Source: Pristionchus mayeri (lineage: Eukaryota > Nematoda > Chromadorea > Rhabditida > Neodiplogasteridae). From it: a DNA stretch of 64,000 nt. A program made the translations under genes and the position numbers. Positions 35,452-46,576 of this stretch are shown one piece after another; within the stretch, counting starts at the first letter, position 1, and the number at the start of each line of letters is the position of its first letter. Location of the stretch: NCBI GenBank assembly GCA_036245805.1, contig BTRK01000003.1:7130001-7194000 (forward strand). The letters are read 5' to 3'. The notes under the pieces are model-generated. The model made no database searches. It was given only the letters and a program-made list of their open reading frames with translations, and was not told the origin of the DNA.

Positions 35452-36628
35452 ACACATTTGAAATATTCATTTTTTATCGAATGGTTTGAGTTTCATAATT
35501 GAAATTTAGGTTGGTAGACATCGTTCGATCATTATCGTTGGCGTTCTCACCTGAATAAAAAAAAACAAATCAGTGAATAACTGCTTAAGAGCCCAGTTGC
35601 CTAAGAGTCGGACAATGTCTGGCACAGCGTCTGGTAAGGGTGGCATTGGAATCGTCAATCGCAGAGCTTTGTTTAGGACAACGGATGGATATTTCTTTGC
35701 TTGGCCAACTTTAATACTAGTGAAAGTGAACTGTGCTTACGAGTGTGAGACCCGGGTTGGAATCCCTGTGTTACTCGATCGATCGATAGTACACGTGTCA
35801 CAAGGACAACCGAGACTCACAATGGATTGAGACAAACGACATGCAAATGAGTCTCGGGCGCAAGTTGTTTACGTGATAATGCGAAGAGAAAGATGCAAAT
35901 TGACACGTGAGACAACAACGAGAGAACAAGTGAACGAACAAGAGCAAGGGAATCTCAGATGGAAAGAGATCAAAGATCAGATTGAGGGCTTTGAGATCAG
36001 AGAAGAGCCCATGAGGACTGCATGTAAGAGAGTGAAAGTTCACGGGATTCTGAAAGACCGAAAGAGGTCTGGGAGAAGGGACGGGAAGAGGTACATTTCC
36101 TATTCTCAGCTGTCGCTCTGAGGTGCAAGTAGGATGATGCGAGGGTGGACAAAATGCAGGTCCGAATGGAGAGCAGAGACCAATGAGGCTAGAGAGCCAA
36201 GGTGCGTGCACAGTTTGAATGGAGTTGAAGGTACCTTAGACGAAGGAACTACTCCAGACTAGAAAGTGCGAGTGAAGTGGATGACTTTAGGGGAGAAGCC
36301 AAGAGAGCTAAAAGAGTGCCAAATAGCCGATCTCCTGAATGATTCCAGGAAACGGAATGAAGTAGCGGCGACTGACCTAGTATGGGGTCGTCCGTGAAAT
36401 TGCGACGAGGATGTCGCCCGAGGAACTGCAGTTGGCCAAGTAGGCGACTGCTCAACGGTGATTGCCGGGAATAGGGGTCACTCGTTGTATCAGTGACTGA
36501 TCATTGTGATGGTCTGCAAGATCAGGTGTGCGCGTAGCAGGGATGCCTGCGGCTAATAAGTCGTGACGTTGCCGTTTGGCAAGGCGCCTAGCACGGATCC
36601 GGTGGCTAATAAGTCGTTGCTGTGAAGC
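35452..36628. other. Spacer between the two gene copies; retroelement-like leader fragment
   Basis: At 35,776-35,806 'gatagtacacgtgtcacaag' resembles the leader of the LTR element (9876-9899, 'gatagcacacgtgtcacaag'), and here it runs on into text that could be a gag start. A degenerate Pol III box B (GGTTGGAATCC, one mismatch) is at 35,756. 'ggctaataagtcgt' occurs twice near 36,551 and 36,603. I infer debris of a related LTR element; no intact frame. Confidence 0.4.
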
Positions 36629-37310
36629 AATCTGCAGTTATTCACTCATATTCGTGGAAAAAAAACAAATCTAAAAATGTATTTGAACGTGTGGGATGTG
36701 AAATATCAATCATTACTCGATGACCATAGACGAATCTCCAAGACGAGTTCTCAATCTGGAGAGTTCTCAAAACAACACAACTATAACGTAAAACACAACT
36801 ATAACCAATAGCTTGCAAATGCGCTTGTGAAAAGAGAAATGATTTGAAAAGGACCAAAGATCAATGATCAATTTTAGCTGGCAGTCGATGTTGAGTCTCC
36901 CTGTCATCGCAAATACTTCGCCAACGTCGATGACCTCTAGCTTCTGATTGTGACGATTGACGAGGAGGAGGTTAGCACGTTTGTTATGCATTTAACTTTA
37001 CTTTTAAACAAATTAAACAAAATTGCACTATTCGCATAACCTGATTAGTTTTTTTTAGAATTAGGCACGTTCTTTCCGCTTGGATTACGAGATTGTTGAA
37101 CAAGAGGAAAACCAAAAGCTAAATAAATTCAGGTAGCTGGCTTCGAGCGACTTGCCGAGTTGTGTTTCAATAAAAAAATGTCCAATGATACAATTGAAAT
37201 TATCGGTTTGTTTTATCGTTTCCGATAAACATGAAATGTGTTTCAATTATTCGTTAAGTATTATTGAAAATTATATTATTCGATTGCAGCGGCTGTTGTC
37301 CATGAAAAAT

Positions 37311-40215
37311 CAATCAATCAATCAATATTTATCACGTCATGCGTTAACGCAAGATGAGGAAGGGTCGGTATTCTTCAGCAGTTGCGTTCCACCATCTCGC
37401 TCCAATAGTTCTTCTGAGATCATCTCTCCATCGGGGTTTAGGCTGACCCGGTGAGCGCGTCCTGTTGTAAGGTATCCACATAGTAGTCGCTCTGCTCCAT
37501 TCTTCCATATCCATTCGTCGCAGTTTCAACGCCCAAATTGCCTTCCTTCTCATAGCCTCCTGATTCCAGTCACGGACTCCTGTTGCGTTGCGGATGTTCA
37601 CGTTCCTCCATCGATCTCGCAAGCTGATTCCGAGCATTTTCCGCTCCATCTTACGCTGAGTCACACTTAGTCGCTCCTTGTCACTTGCTCGTAGGGCCCA
37701 TAGCTCGCTGCCATAGAGCATCGTAGACATGACACAACTGTTGAAAAGGCGCCGCTTTGTTTTCATCGGTAGAATGCGTGAAGAGAGGAGGTACGAGAGC
37801 TTGCTCCATGCGAACCAACCCAGACGAATTCTGTGCTCAAGTTCTGCTGAGTAGTCAAGGGGAAGTGAGATTCTTCCGTCTAGATAGGTGGTGGATTCGG
37901 CAAAGTTGAACTTCAGATTGTCGATGACAATGGGTGCTCGGGTGGAGGTGCACGAGGTTAGAAGTACGGTCTTGGATGGATTTACTTCAAGACCAACGCG
38001 CGCGCAAGCCTCCATAAGTTTCTTCATCATGTTCTCCAGTTCGGGGCGACTCTTTGCGATTAGAACAATGTCGTCTGCGTACTCTAAGTGACTCAGGTTG
38101 CGGCCATCGATCGATATTCCGTTGTTCTCCCAATCGATTTCATTCATAGCGTATCTCAAGACGGCATTGAAGAGACATGGGGAGAGAGTGTCTCCTTGGC
38201 GAACTCCTCTCCGCACTTCAACTGGAACCAAATCCTCGTTGACACGGATGAGAGTAGAGGAAGATTCGTAGAGGCGACGCAAGAGATGGATTAGAGTCGG
38301 GTGCACTCTAGCGATCCACAGTGCGTGCCAAACAGAGTTCCATTCCACACAGTCAAATGCCTTCCGAAAATCCACGAATCCCAAGTAGAGGTGCATTCCG
38401 TATTCGTGCGTGCGTTCTGCGAGTTGTTTGATCGAGTGAAGATTGTTGAGAGTGCAGTGACCTTTCCGGAATCCGGTCTGAGTGTGCGATTCAGCCTCTT
38501 CAATTGATGATTCGATTCGTTTGAGAACAACGCGAGTGATTGTCTTGAGGGATACGTTAAGCAACGAGATTGGTCTGAAGTTTCCGATATCTGTTGGGTC
38601 GCCCTTTTTGTGAAGAAGGGACACAACTGCTTCAACCAAATCTCCAGGTACTTGGTCTCCTGCTACGAGGCGATTCAGTAGATCAGCGAAGAATGGGGCA
38701 AGGTGCTCTCTTGAGTGGTAAAGCATGTCAGGGAGGATACCATCGGATCCAGGGGAATGCCCGCACTTGAGAAGCGAGAGAGCATGCCTCGTTTCATCTG
38801 GAAGGAAGAGTGGCAATGGTTCGGGAGAAGGAGGCACGGCCAAGGGAATGTTCACTGCGCGTTTGTAGAGTTCCCCGTAGTAAACTTGGACGGCAGTCTT
38901 AGTCGCATCTTGGGAAAGGGCGCCAGAGGCTGGGTCAGGAACGAGAAGTCGTTTACGAGACGAGCGCAGTTTGAGCATCTCTTTGACGATGCTTCTTCCT
39001 TTCATTGCAGCTTGTTTTGCCTGGTTCTCTTTCCTTCTCTTGATATCGTCTACGAGGTTGCTTCGGGCTGTTTTGCATGACAAGGAATATTCGACATTGG
39101 ATTGCAGGGATGATCGAAGTAGATGGCGTTGAGCAAGGAGTTTCCGAGTTGCGGGAGAGATCCAAGGTGGCGATTGCCTCTTTCTCCAACAGTTGGTTGC
39201 TGCTGTCTTTGCAAACGCTTGTATCTTGTGGAAGGCGTCTGTGGCTGAGGATGGACGAGCAAGGGGCATTGATGCGAGAAGGTTCGCATTGGCAGTAAAA
39301 GCGACTTTATCGAAATCCAGCCGCTCCCTGCATCTTTTATGCCGCACCTTGTTGGGGAGAGAGAGGGTGAGTCGGACGAGACGATGGTCGGAGTCGAATT
39401 CGAACTGGCCGACGACTCCACAATTGACAACTCTCGCTGTGATGGGCGATGCTACGAAGTCAATTTGTTTGAATGTGGAGCCGTTAGGGGAACGCCAAGT
39501 CCAGATTCTTCCTCGATGTCGCTTGGGGAAGGTGTTTTGGATGCGCAATTTGTTCCTCACGCAGGTCTCTGCAAAAGAGCGCCCACGTGAGTTCGGGGTC
39601 GGAGAGGCAAATTCACCGACAAATCTTTCATTGCCAGGTTCCTTTGCGACTCTACAGTTGAAATCCCCGACCAAAACTGGCATGTATCCTGCCGGAGCGT
39701 CGTGCAGCGCGTTCTCGATCTGGTCAAGGAAGTCGTCGTAGACGGCATCATCATAAGCCGATGTTGGGGCGTAAGCATTGACCAGGAAGAGTTTCTGTTG
39801 TGGTAGCTGCAGGGTTGCGAGACGATCCGAAAGACCTCGAAACACGGCTCCTTTTGCAAGATGCGGATGCTGCAGGAAAGCGACACCATGTCTTGCAGTG
39901 GCACCCCCTGAGTGATAAACGACGTTGCCTGAGGCCGCAAGATTGAAGGAAGCTAAACCCACAATCCTCGCCTCCTGAACAGCTACGATGTCCCACTTGA
40001 TCTTTGAGAGGGCCAGCTCGATCTCGAGGAGCTTCTCCTTGGGTGCGAGTGTCCGGGCGTTCAGCGTGCCGATGTTGAATGGACGACCCATCGAGGCGGC
40101 TTACAACTCCCGCTTGCCAGAGCTGCTGGGAGAGGGAAACTGGCCGAGGGAGAGGGAGACGGGGGGACGGAATGCGCACCACACCGCTCGCGACTAGCGT
40201 TGAGGGCCAGAATGG
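37311..40215 (-). mobile_element. RTE-type LINE, full length (2.9 kb)
   Basis: Flanked by the 11-bp duplication CCATGAAAAAT (37300-37310, 40216-40226); the duplicate locus near 30,613 has it once (CCATGAAAAAAT with one extra A). The 3' end on the minus strand is a short tandem tail, (ATTG)n, typical of RTE elements in place of poly-A. One long open frame spans nearly the whole element. Confidence 0.93.
37344..40091 (-). CDS. RTE LINE endonuclease-reverse transcriptase, intact 915 aa
   Basis: N-terminal apurinic-type endonuclease (IGTLNARTL, VQEAR, VLVGDFNC, SDHRLVRL motifs, residues about 5-245), then reverse transcriptase with FRPISLLNVSLK, GFRKGHCTLNNL, LGFVDFRKAFDCVEW, VRRGVRQGDTLSPCLFN and the active-site YADD in LEYADDIVLIA, then a basic C-terminal region ending PFLILR. 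No stop or frameshift. The start ATG is set by MGRPFNIGTLN, matched by MGRPFYVGTLN in the second copy (61861). Makes target-primed copies of its own RNA. An uninterrupted frame, target duplication and insertion into only one gene copy suggest a young, possibly active element. Confidence 0.92.
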   Translation of the reverse strand: MGRPFNIGTLNARTLAPKEKLLEIELALSKIKWDIVAVQEARIVGLASFNLAASGNVVYHSGGATARHGVAFLQHPHLAKGAVFRGLSDRLATLQLPQQKLFLVNAYAPTSAYDDAVYDDFLDQIENALHDAPAGYMPVLVGDFNCRVAKEPGNERFVGEFASPTPNSRGRSFAETCVRNKLRIQNTFPKRHRGRIWTWRSPNGSTFKQIDFVASPITARVVNCGVVGQFEFDSDHRLVRLTLSLPNKVRHKRCRERLDFDKVAFTANANLLASMPLARPSSATDAFHKIQAFAKTAATNCWRKRQSPPWISPATRKLLAQRHLLRSSLQSNVEYSLSCKTARSNLVDDIKRRKENQAKQAAMKGRSIVKEMLKLRSSRKRLLVPDPASGALSQDATKTAVQVYYGELYKRAVNIPLAVPPSPEPLPLFLPDETRHALSLLKCGHSPGSDGILPDMLYHSREHLAPFFADLLNRLVAGDQVPGDLVEAVVSLLHKKGDPTDIGNFRPISLLNVSLKTITRVVLKRIESSIEEAESHTQTGFRKGHCTLNNLHSIKQLAERTHEYGMHLYLGFVDFRKAFDCVEWNSVWHALWIARVHPTLIHLLRRLYESSSTLIRVNEDLVPVEVRRGVRQGDTLSPCLFNAVLRYAMNEIDWENNGISIDGRNLSHLEYADDIVLIAKSRPELENMMKKLMEACARVGLEVNPSKTVLLTSCTSTRAPIVIDNLKFNFAESTTYLDGRISLPLDYSAELEHRIRLGWFAWSKLSYLLSSRILPMKTKRRLFNSCVMSTMLYGSELWALRASDKERLSVTQRKMERKMLGISLRDRWRNVNIRNATGVRDWNQEAMRRKAIWALKLRRMDMEEWSRATTMWIPYNRTRSPGQPKPRWRDDLRRTIGARWWNATAEEYRPFLILR

Positions 40216-41531
40216 CCATGAAAAATATAAATAATTAAAACAATTCAATTTCGATCCTCAATTTATTGCAGCAACTGTCGAACGTGACGTGAAGACCAGT
40301 TCAATGGTGAGCATCTCACTATTTTACGGGTTATACGTTATTTTTAGGACCATTCCTTGTTTCTCCGGGGTTGGACGAATTTACAACTCTGAAAGAAGCC
40401 TGATTTTAGGGGGGACATATAGAAAGCGATTCGATGATCTTGCATTAGGCAATACACTTTTCTGGGTAACCATTGGAAATTGAGATCGCCCGCTGCATTA
40501 AATCGCTCACTCGGTGGAACGGCACAGCGGACCTGAGTCTGGAGATCCATGCGGACACTACAAAAGCTGTGAGCGATTCTTTTATTTATTTTTGTTTTTC
40601 AAATAAATTCAAAATGTATACAGACACATGCCCTAAATAATGCGTCTTTCAGATTCAAGGGAAATCGTAATATCATGAAAACAAATGCAAAATAGCTTGC
40701 CCATTACATTTTTGGAATTTCAGGTGTACGATCAGCTTTCCTCCCTCGTCGTTCTCAATCTATACAAACTCAAGATAATCTGCACGGAATTCGACTCGCC
40801 CGAGCTTAACATCACTAAAATAGCCGAGCTGCTTGCCAACAACTGCATCAGAACGAGGATTCTTACATTCCGGTATGTTTAAAATGTGAAATTGCATGAA
40901 AAGATATGCTTCACGATGTGCGTAAATTGTTAACTTGGTGCAGGTGAGCAATATGGAAGCGGCTGTATTTTCTTTTAAATTCTAAATTAAATTGAATGCC
41001 TCATTGATCTCTTCAGTGACTCTTCAGTGGTGCATCAGTTGCTCCTCCTCCAGTCTCCTCACTTCCCATCCCATGGACACTCTCCGTCTCTCGTCATGTG
41101 ATGTACTCACTGCAGATGACTTCCTCAAGGCGATGATAGCGACGGAGAAACAGGTTTTTAGTTGTTTATTTATATATTTAATTAATAATTTTAATATATT
41201 GCCCTTGAAATGTGTGGTATCGAAACGCCTCAAATAATTAATGATAATCCATGCTAACAAATCACATATACATTCCCTTCAGGACGCTCCCGATCCCAAG
41301 AAGGTGCGTATCGCGAGCAAGGAGGACCTCAAGCCGAGTCGCAAGAGGAAACTGTCATTCATCAAGCGATTCGAGATAGCCGGTGAGTGAATCCATAAAA
41401 CAGTGATAAATTGTGGATTTTCAACTATCTCTCAAGTTACTATTGCTCCGCTACTCCGAATTCACGATTTTCACCAATTCTGAAGCTTATCTGCTGATGT
41501 TCTTGCAGGAACCCAGAAATTATGAATGCAA

Positions 41532-42470
41532 TTAGGCTGGTGCATAATTTTCGATACAAGGTATTTTGCAAATTTACTGGCGAATACTTGACAGGTATCA
41601 AACCCCGCTTGGGTATTATTTGATGCAGTGTTAGGTGAAAACAATTGGTGGTTTCAACCCGATAGATCCAATGCCAGACCGCCGAAAAACAATGATAAGT
41701 GAAAATTGGCAACATTGCCAAGTTTTGGATCATTCAACAAAATTCTTCGCAAAAGTTAAACAAATTTAAAGCAAATTCCGCCCTTCTGAGAAACTAATTA
41801 CTAAGGGTGGATGCTTCCATTGAACACGCGAAACAGAAGTTTCGGGCTTCCACATATTGCTAATAATACGAAATATGCCAATTTCGTCGTTCAAATTTGA
41901 GGTTTTAACCCATGATTGCGAATTCTCTTGAATGGAATGAGGAATCTTCACCAACTGTCTGTGGTAGCATCTTCATGATTGGTACTTCAGGTTATATTTC
42001 ATTTGAGACCTCAAGCTCAAACTCCTAGTGAACATAATTGTAATCTGACGTTTTCAACACAGCAAAAACTCCTTGTGAATATAATTGTAATCTGACGTTT
42101 TCAACACCCCACAATTTCGGAATACGTGGTAATTTTGTCAGATCATTTTATGGCTGATGCCGATCTCTGGCTATAGTAGAATAGTTAATTATCACCCTTC
42201 ACAAAAATGGTGTTGAAGCAGCGCAATTATTGCTTCGCCAAGAGTAGTAATCAATCGAAAAGTTTATGAAATTTTACAATTCTCAGACTTTGAAGTGATG
42301 AATCATCGGAAAAAATATTGATTGATGAGGTGCGATGCAATGTGCGCTATGTAGAGTACATATGCACAAATACTGCAAAAAAAACCATATGAGGATTGGT
42401 CAAGACCGAAGCAAGATATTGCTCGAAAACTTTAATCGTGATTTTGTATCAAAATTATGCACCAACCTGA
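41532..42470. mobile_element. mariner remnant (939 bp) in the pseudogene
   Basis: Ends TTAGGCTGGTGCATAATTTT and TCAGGTTGGTGCATAATTTT (inverted). TA follows the right end (42471-42472); the left neighbour is AA. The other gene copy (near 32,465) has continuous text 'gaatgcttcttattggtcc' across the site. No open transposase frame. Confidence 0.85.
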
Positions 42471-43422
42471 TACTTATTGGTCCATATTTCCATCGCTGAC
42501 TTTGCACATAAGAAAAGCTCAAAATTCTTGCAATTGCTTCTATATTTCAAACACTTTCTCATTGCACGACAGGCTGAGACAGTTTTCTAAATACCGAGAC
42601 GGATATCTCAAATTGTAATTCCAGGCCAATGTCGCCTGCGTCAATGTCATATTTTTGTTGTATTCGTTCCATATCTTGTTGTTTTTTTTAACTTTGGTCG
42701 AGATCGAATAAGAAATTTATAGAATATAATGAGAAACCACCATTATGTGAACTTGAAACAAATTTCATAACGAATTTTCAGGCCAATGTCGCCTTCGCGG
42801 TCTCGAATTTCTCACCAACAAAGCGCACGAACTGGGCACGAACAAGCGCACGAAAAAGCGCACGAAAAAAACAAGCGCACGAACAAGCGCACGAAAAAAA
42901 AGAACTGGAAAAGATGTTGAAGACGCACTTCCCGCTCATGGAATTCGATTGCTCCGAGATTTACTATTTCGAATAATCAGGGTCACACCAGTGTATTTAT
43001 AACGTAAATGACAATAAGGTGGCTTAGAAAGAAACAAGTAAATTCACTATTCGTGATCTCGCCAGTCGTATAAGCGATAGATCACGCAGAATAGGATTTT
43101 TTTTGACGCCACCATCCCTAGATGGCAAACAATACGTCTCGAAAAAGTGCCATCTCGCTTTTTTTTCATCTGATTGTCTTCATTATCCCGGGTCCGTCAC
43201 AATATTTGCAGGGTATTAGGTTACTTCAGTTTCCCACAAGTATTTGTTTGCAGTATTCTTAGCAATATTTGATTATTTAGAATGATTTGGTATGAACGTA
43301 AAACATTTTTCATATTGAAAAAGCAGGGTGCCAAACGTTCCCGCATATCTTATTGTTTGTATAAGACGTTTGAATTGTCGTTGTAACATCGCATTGATAA
43401 ACGCGGAAGTGAGTTAATTATA

Positions 43423-43889
43423 CAGTACGTGCTAATCGCCTTGGTCATATGCGTGCGCGGCGCGGCGCGGATTGATTTTGCGGGAAGAATATTGTGTTTC
43501 ACGATTCGAACCTATTATTTTCGAATTCTCCGTAAGATTTCGCATGGGAAGGACTATTAATCCAATTTTTAATAAAAATAAATCATGATTTTGAATTCTG
43601 TAATGCTGCAACCTACCGTAATCCCGGTTTGCGATACTGTCGCTATCGTAAACTGAAATTACGGTAGGTTGTAGAAATACCGCATTCATAATATTGATTT
43701 ATAAATATAAAGATTGTTTTTTTTAATATGAATTACTAGTCCTTCCGATGCGAAATTTTACGGAGAATTCGAAAATAATAGGTTCGAATAGTGAAAAATA
43801 ATATTCTTCTCGTAAAATCAATCCGCTCAAGCCGCGATCCGCCGCGCTGCGCCGCGCACGAACATGGCCAAGGCGATTAGCACGTACTG
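43423..43889. mobile_element. 467-bp TA-flanked MITE
   Basis: Ends CAGTACGTGCTAATCGCC and inverse, TA on both sides (43421-43422, 43890-43891). Arms of about 200 bp include a GC-rich block (gcgcggcgcggcgcgga and inverse). The centre has a smaller pair, 'aacctaccgtaat' and inverse. Confidence 0.9.
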
Positions 43890-44011
43890 TAATCGAAGTC
43901 ATTTTCTCGTAAAAGTTTCGCATTGAGTTTCATCATTAACATACATAGCTTGGTTGAAATTGTTCGATCAATCGTCCTTCGACGACAAGTCGTAAATCAA
44001 TAATTAAATAC

Positions 44012-44530
44012 AACGAGGGTGGACAAAACCGTAATCGACAAAACCGCAACGGATTTAGTTTTGATCTATCATCTTAGGAGTTGTTTCATAGTTACCAGCA
44101 TGTGCTCCCCTACATCACCCTGATTAGATCCTCTAACTAAGCGATTTTTACTCTCCATCAGCGTATGGTCCAAAATTGTGAATTTGAGTAGCAAATCATG
44201 GTTAGATAAACAACAAATACCGTAACCAATCGATAATCGTGTAACTGTGCTGGAGTAGTTAATGAAGAAATGGAATATCAATTGCATACGATACTTGCTG
44301 TTTATCTGACCATGATTTTCTCACCACTTTCTCAATGGTGTACCATGACCCCCTTTACGCAATACGCAGTTGGAGAGTAAAACTTACGATCTCCTTGTTA
44401 GTGGATCTAATGAGGGTGATGTAGGGGAGCACATGCTGGTAACAATGAAACAACTCCCAAGTGTCATGACCAACGCTAACGCGAGCGGCACTCCGTTGTG
44501 GTTTTGTCGGTTGCGTTGTTGTCCCCACCC
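44012..44530. mobile_element. 519-bp foldback with iterated GACAAAACCGCAACG ends
   Basis: The left end has GGACAAAACCGTAATC then GACAAAACCGCAACGG; the right end has the inverse with changes (ccgttgtggttttgtcggttgc). Interior text ('caaaattgtgaatttgagta', 'ttacaatgaaacaactccc') matches the element at 15515-16054 and a piece at 58,490-58,580, although terminal motifs differ. No clear target duplication. Confidence 0.8.
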
Positions 44531-45552
44531 AATAAAACAAACGGAGCTGGAGACATGATGAGATTTTTTGGATCACCAAGAGTTTGTGAGATGATGTTTT
44601 ACGACTTGCCAATGTATGATTTCTTCTTGCAGCTCTACTTCGAAATCATATATTGTTTCACGCTCAACGTTTATTTTTTTATAAACTCTCCTTCAGATTT
44701 TTTTAAAAATATATGTTTCAACAAGGTTTCATCGTGTATAACTTATTATTACTGAAGTTTGATAGTGACTTATTTCCCTAAAAACGTTAAGATAACAACA
44801 ACATGGACAAGAAAAGTCAAAAACCAATACCAATAATAATTTTCAGCTGGAAAGAGATTCTCCGTGCCAATGTCGATGTACAACGCTGAATAGTTCTTAA
44901 TGCATTTCTACCGCAGAAAAAGGAACTTTTGTAGAAAACAAATTTATGAAGAAGTGAACATATCTATCGGGGGAGGGGACGGATTAAGAACAGCCTCTCC
45001 ACCCATGAGTAGAGATACCCTCTCGTCGATGGAGTGGAGGAGTGATCTACACTTGAAGGTAAAATCGATAGAGTCTAACGGTATTGAGAGGGAAGATGCA
45101 AATTGGCACATGCACTGATTAATGGGATAGTAACACAATTGGAAGAGAGATAAGGAGATAATGAGAAGCAACGAATGACACAAGCAAAACAAAATTCAAC
45201 GCATCAATATGATGAACTAAACAGCTTCCCTCTATTTCTCCTCTCACACATTGCAAGGGAGGGTTACCGGATGGAAAAAGGTAAGAGTGAACTCAATCGA
45301 AAGCCTTATTGTCAATGGAGGTCAGAATCAGTCACATGTAAGCCCTCAATCGCCTCATCCATTTTTTACACAGTGGTGCAGGAATGGTCAGGAATTGTAA
45401 ACGACAGCCTAAAGATGATCTATATGTCATGAATTGTTCAGAATTTTGTTATGCTTCAGAGGTTATTCAAGTTGGTGACCGAAGCTTTCCTTCCAGTGAG
45501 TCAGCCGTGAGTGGTGCAAAATTTAATCAAACAATTTTATTCAGCTAAATCT
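44531..45552. other. No gene recognised
   Basis: Two short plus-strand open frames (44900-45118, 45175-45432) lack splice support, motifs or any paralogue in the window. Otherwise AT-rich. Confidence 0.35.
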
Positions 45553-46320
45553 GTATCGCACAGCGTGTCAGAGAGGCGAACCTACTTTGTTCTCCGCGGC
45601 GGATCATTTCTCGAAATTGCCCGCCCCTGAGCGGTGTTGTGGAAATTAGTAGCCGAAGTTATCACGATAAGTCAAGTAAAAAAATAAAATAAAATAATCT
45701 AAAAATATAGGATTGTGAATGGACCTTACAAGTAGCTACCCAACATTTTTTGAGCGATTTCAACTATTGACGGCTTCCGTATGTTCGATTTAGCTTGCTA
45801 CCATTGTTTCGGCAAAAAAGCTATATCCTCCGAGCACAGCAATGGGAGACCCAATATATGGCTACTTTTCTTAATCCGCAAGAGGAGCTCTACAAAATGG
45901 CTAACTTCGAATTTCGATTATCGTTTTGGTTTTTGAATAATAGTTGAAAAAGTGCTTCAAAAAATCGTTTTTCTTATTTTTCTCTAAAGGTAAGCGAAAT
46001 TTTAAAAATCCGAGTTAGCCATTTTGTAGTTCACATCCAGCCGATTCAGAAAAGGTCCTTGATGATGGGTCTCCCATTATTCTGCTCGGAGGAGATAGTT
46101 ATCGCGTGGAAACTGTTTTGATTTTCTCAACCATTGTTTTGCTCGGAAAACTGGATGAGTTTCAGGTGATATTGAAAAAAAGATTTGTTGGTTCTTTCAG
46201 TATCAGATGGCAAAACAATATGTTTCACTCCATTTCGATAAGGTGGGGGAAACAATGACTATCGATCTCTTTCGCCACGCAAATTGGCTTTTCTTCCCAC
46301 TCTGACACGCTACGTATCGC
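45553..46320. mobile_element. Degenerate foldback (about 770 bp)
   Basis: 'gcgtgtcagag' near 45,564 and its inverse near 46,300; inner arms 'atgggagaccca' and 'tgggtctcccat', 'aaaatggctaac' and inverse. Its sub-terminal CACAGCGTGTC text also occurs inside the CMC-like foldback at 32,835. Confidence 0.7.
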
Positions 46321-46576
46321 CTATCTGTGCCCAACATATTAAAGTTCGACCAACACAGATGACATGAAACTTCACTTATTAATTAGAATACTGCACATGT
46401 TAATGACTTTAGTCATCTAGTGATAGATGCCATGATAGGTGTTATCACTGACATATCAGAACTCCAATTGATTTCATGATGTTCAAGGCAAATATTACTT
46501 TATCAGCGCGAAAGGCATGATCATGACATAAAATACACAACATATTAATGAAGGGATGGAGACGGGAGAACGCCCT

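Larger units (their letters stand above)
36878..42976 (+). pseudogene. F-box gene duplicate, exons 12-19 only, multiply broken
   Basis: Exon copies: 36878-36970, 37133 onward (donor lost), 40272-40306, 40485-40568, 40724-40872, 41017/41028-41153, 41283-41382, 42782-42976. Damage seen directly: in the first, the Trp codon is TAG (36938-36940); the second has lost its 5' splice site by a small deletion; the third has a 19-bp deletion; the sixth has a changed acceptor region so neither AG keeps frame; the last has a 70-bp insertion of iterated AAGCGCACGAA text that shifts the frame before the conserved ending. There is no exon 1-11, so no F-box. The exons at 40485, 40724 and 41283 have no length change and stay close to the parent (for example 149 and 100 nt lengths kept). 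A transcript could still act as RNA. Confidence 0.9.
36629..43405. repeat. Segmental duplication, copy 2
   Basis: Direct copy of 27556-35450 lacking the 27706-30081 and 32727-34873 insertions and having instead an RTE LINE (37311-40215) and a mariner remnant (41532-42470). Contains the pseudogene described below. Confidence 0.92.

Noticed and set aside
35756..35800. tRNA-like box B in the spacer
   Set aside because: One mismatch in box B, no convincing box A at the right distance, no stems.
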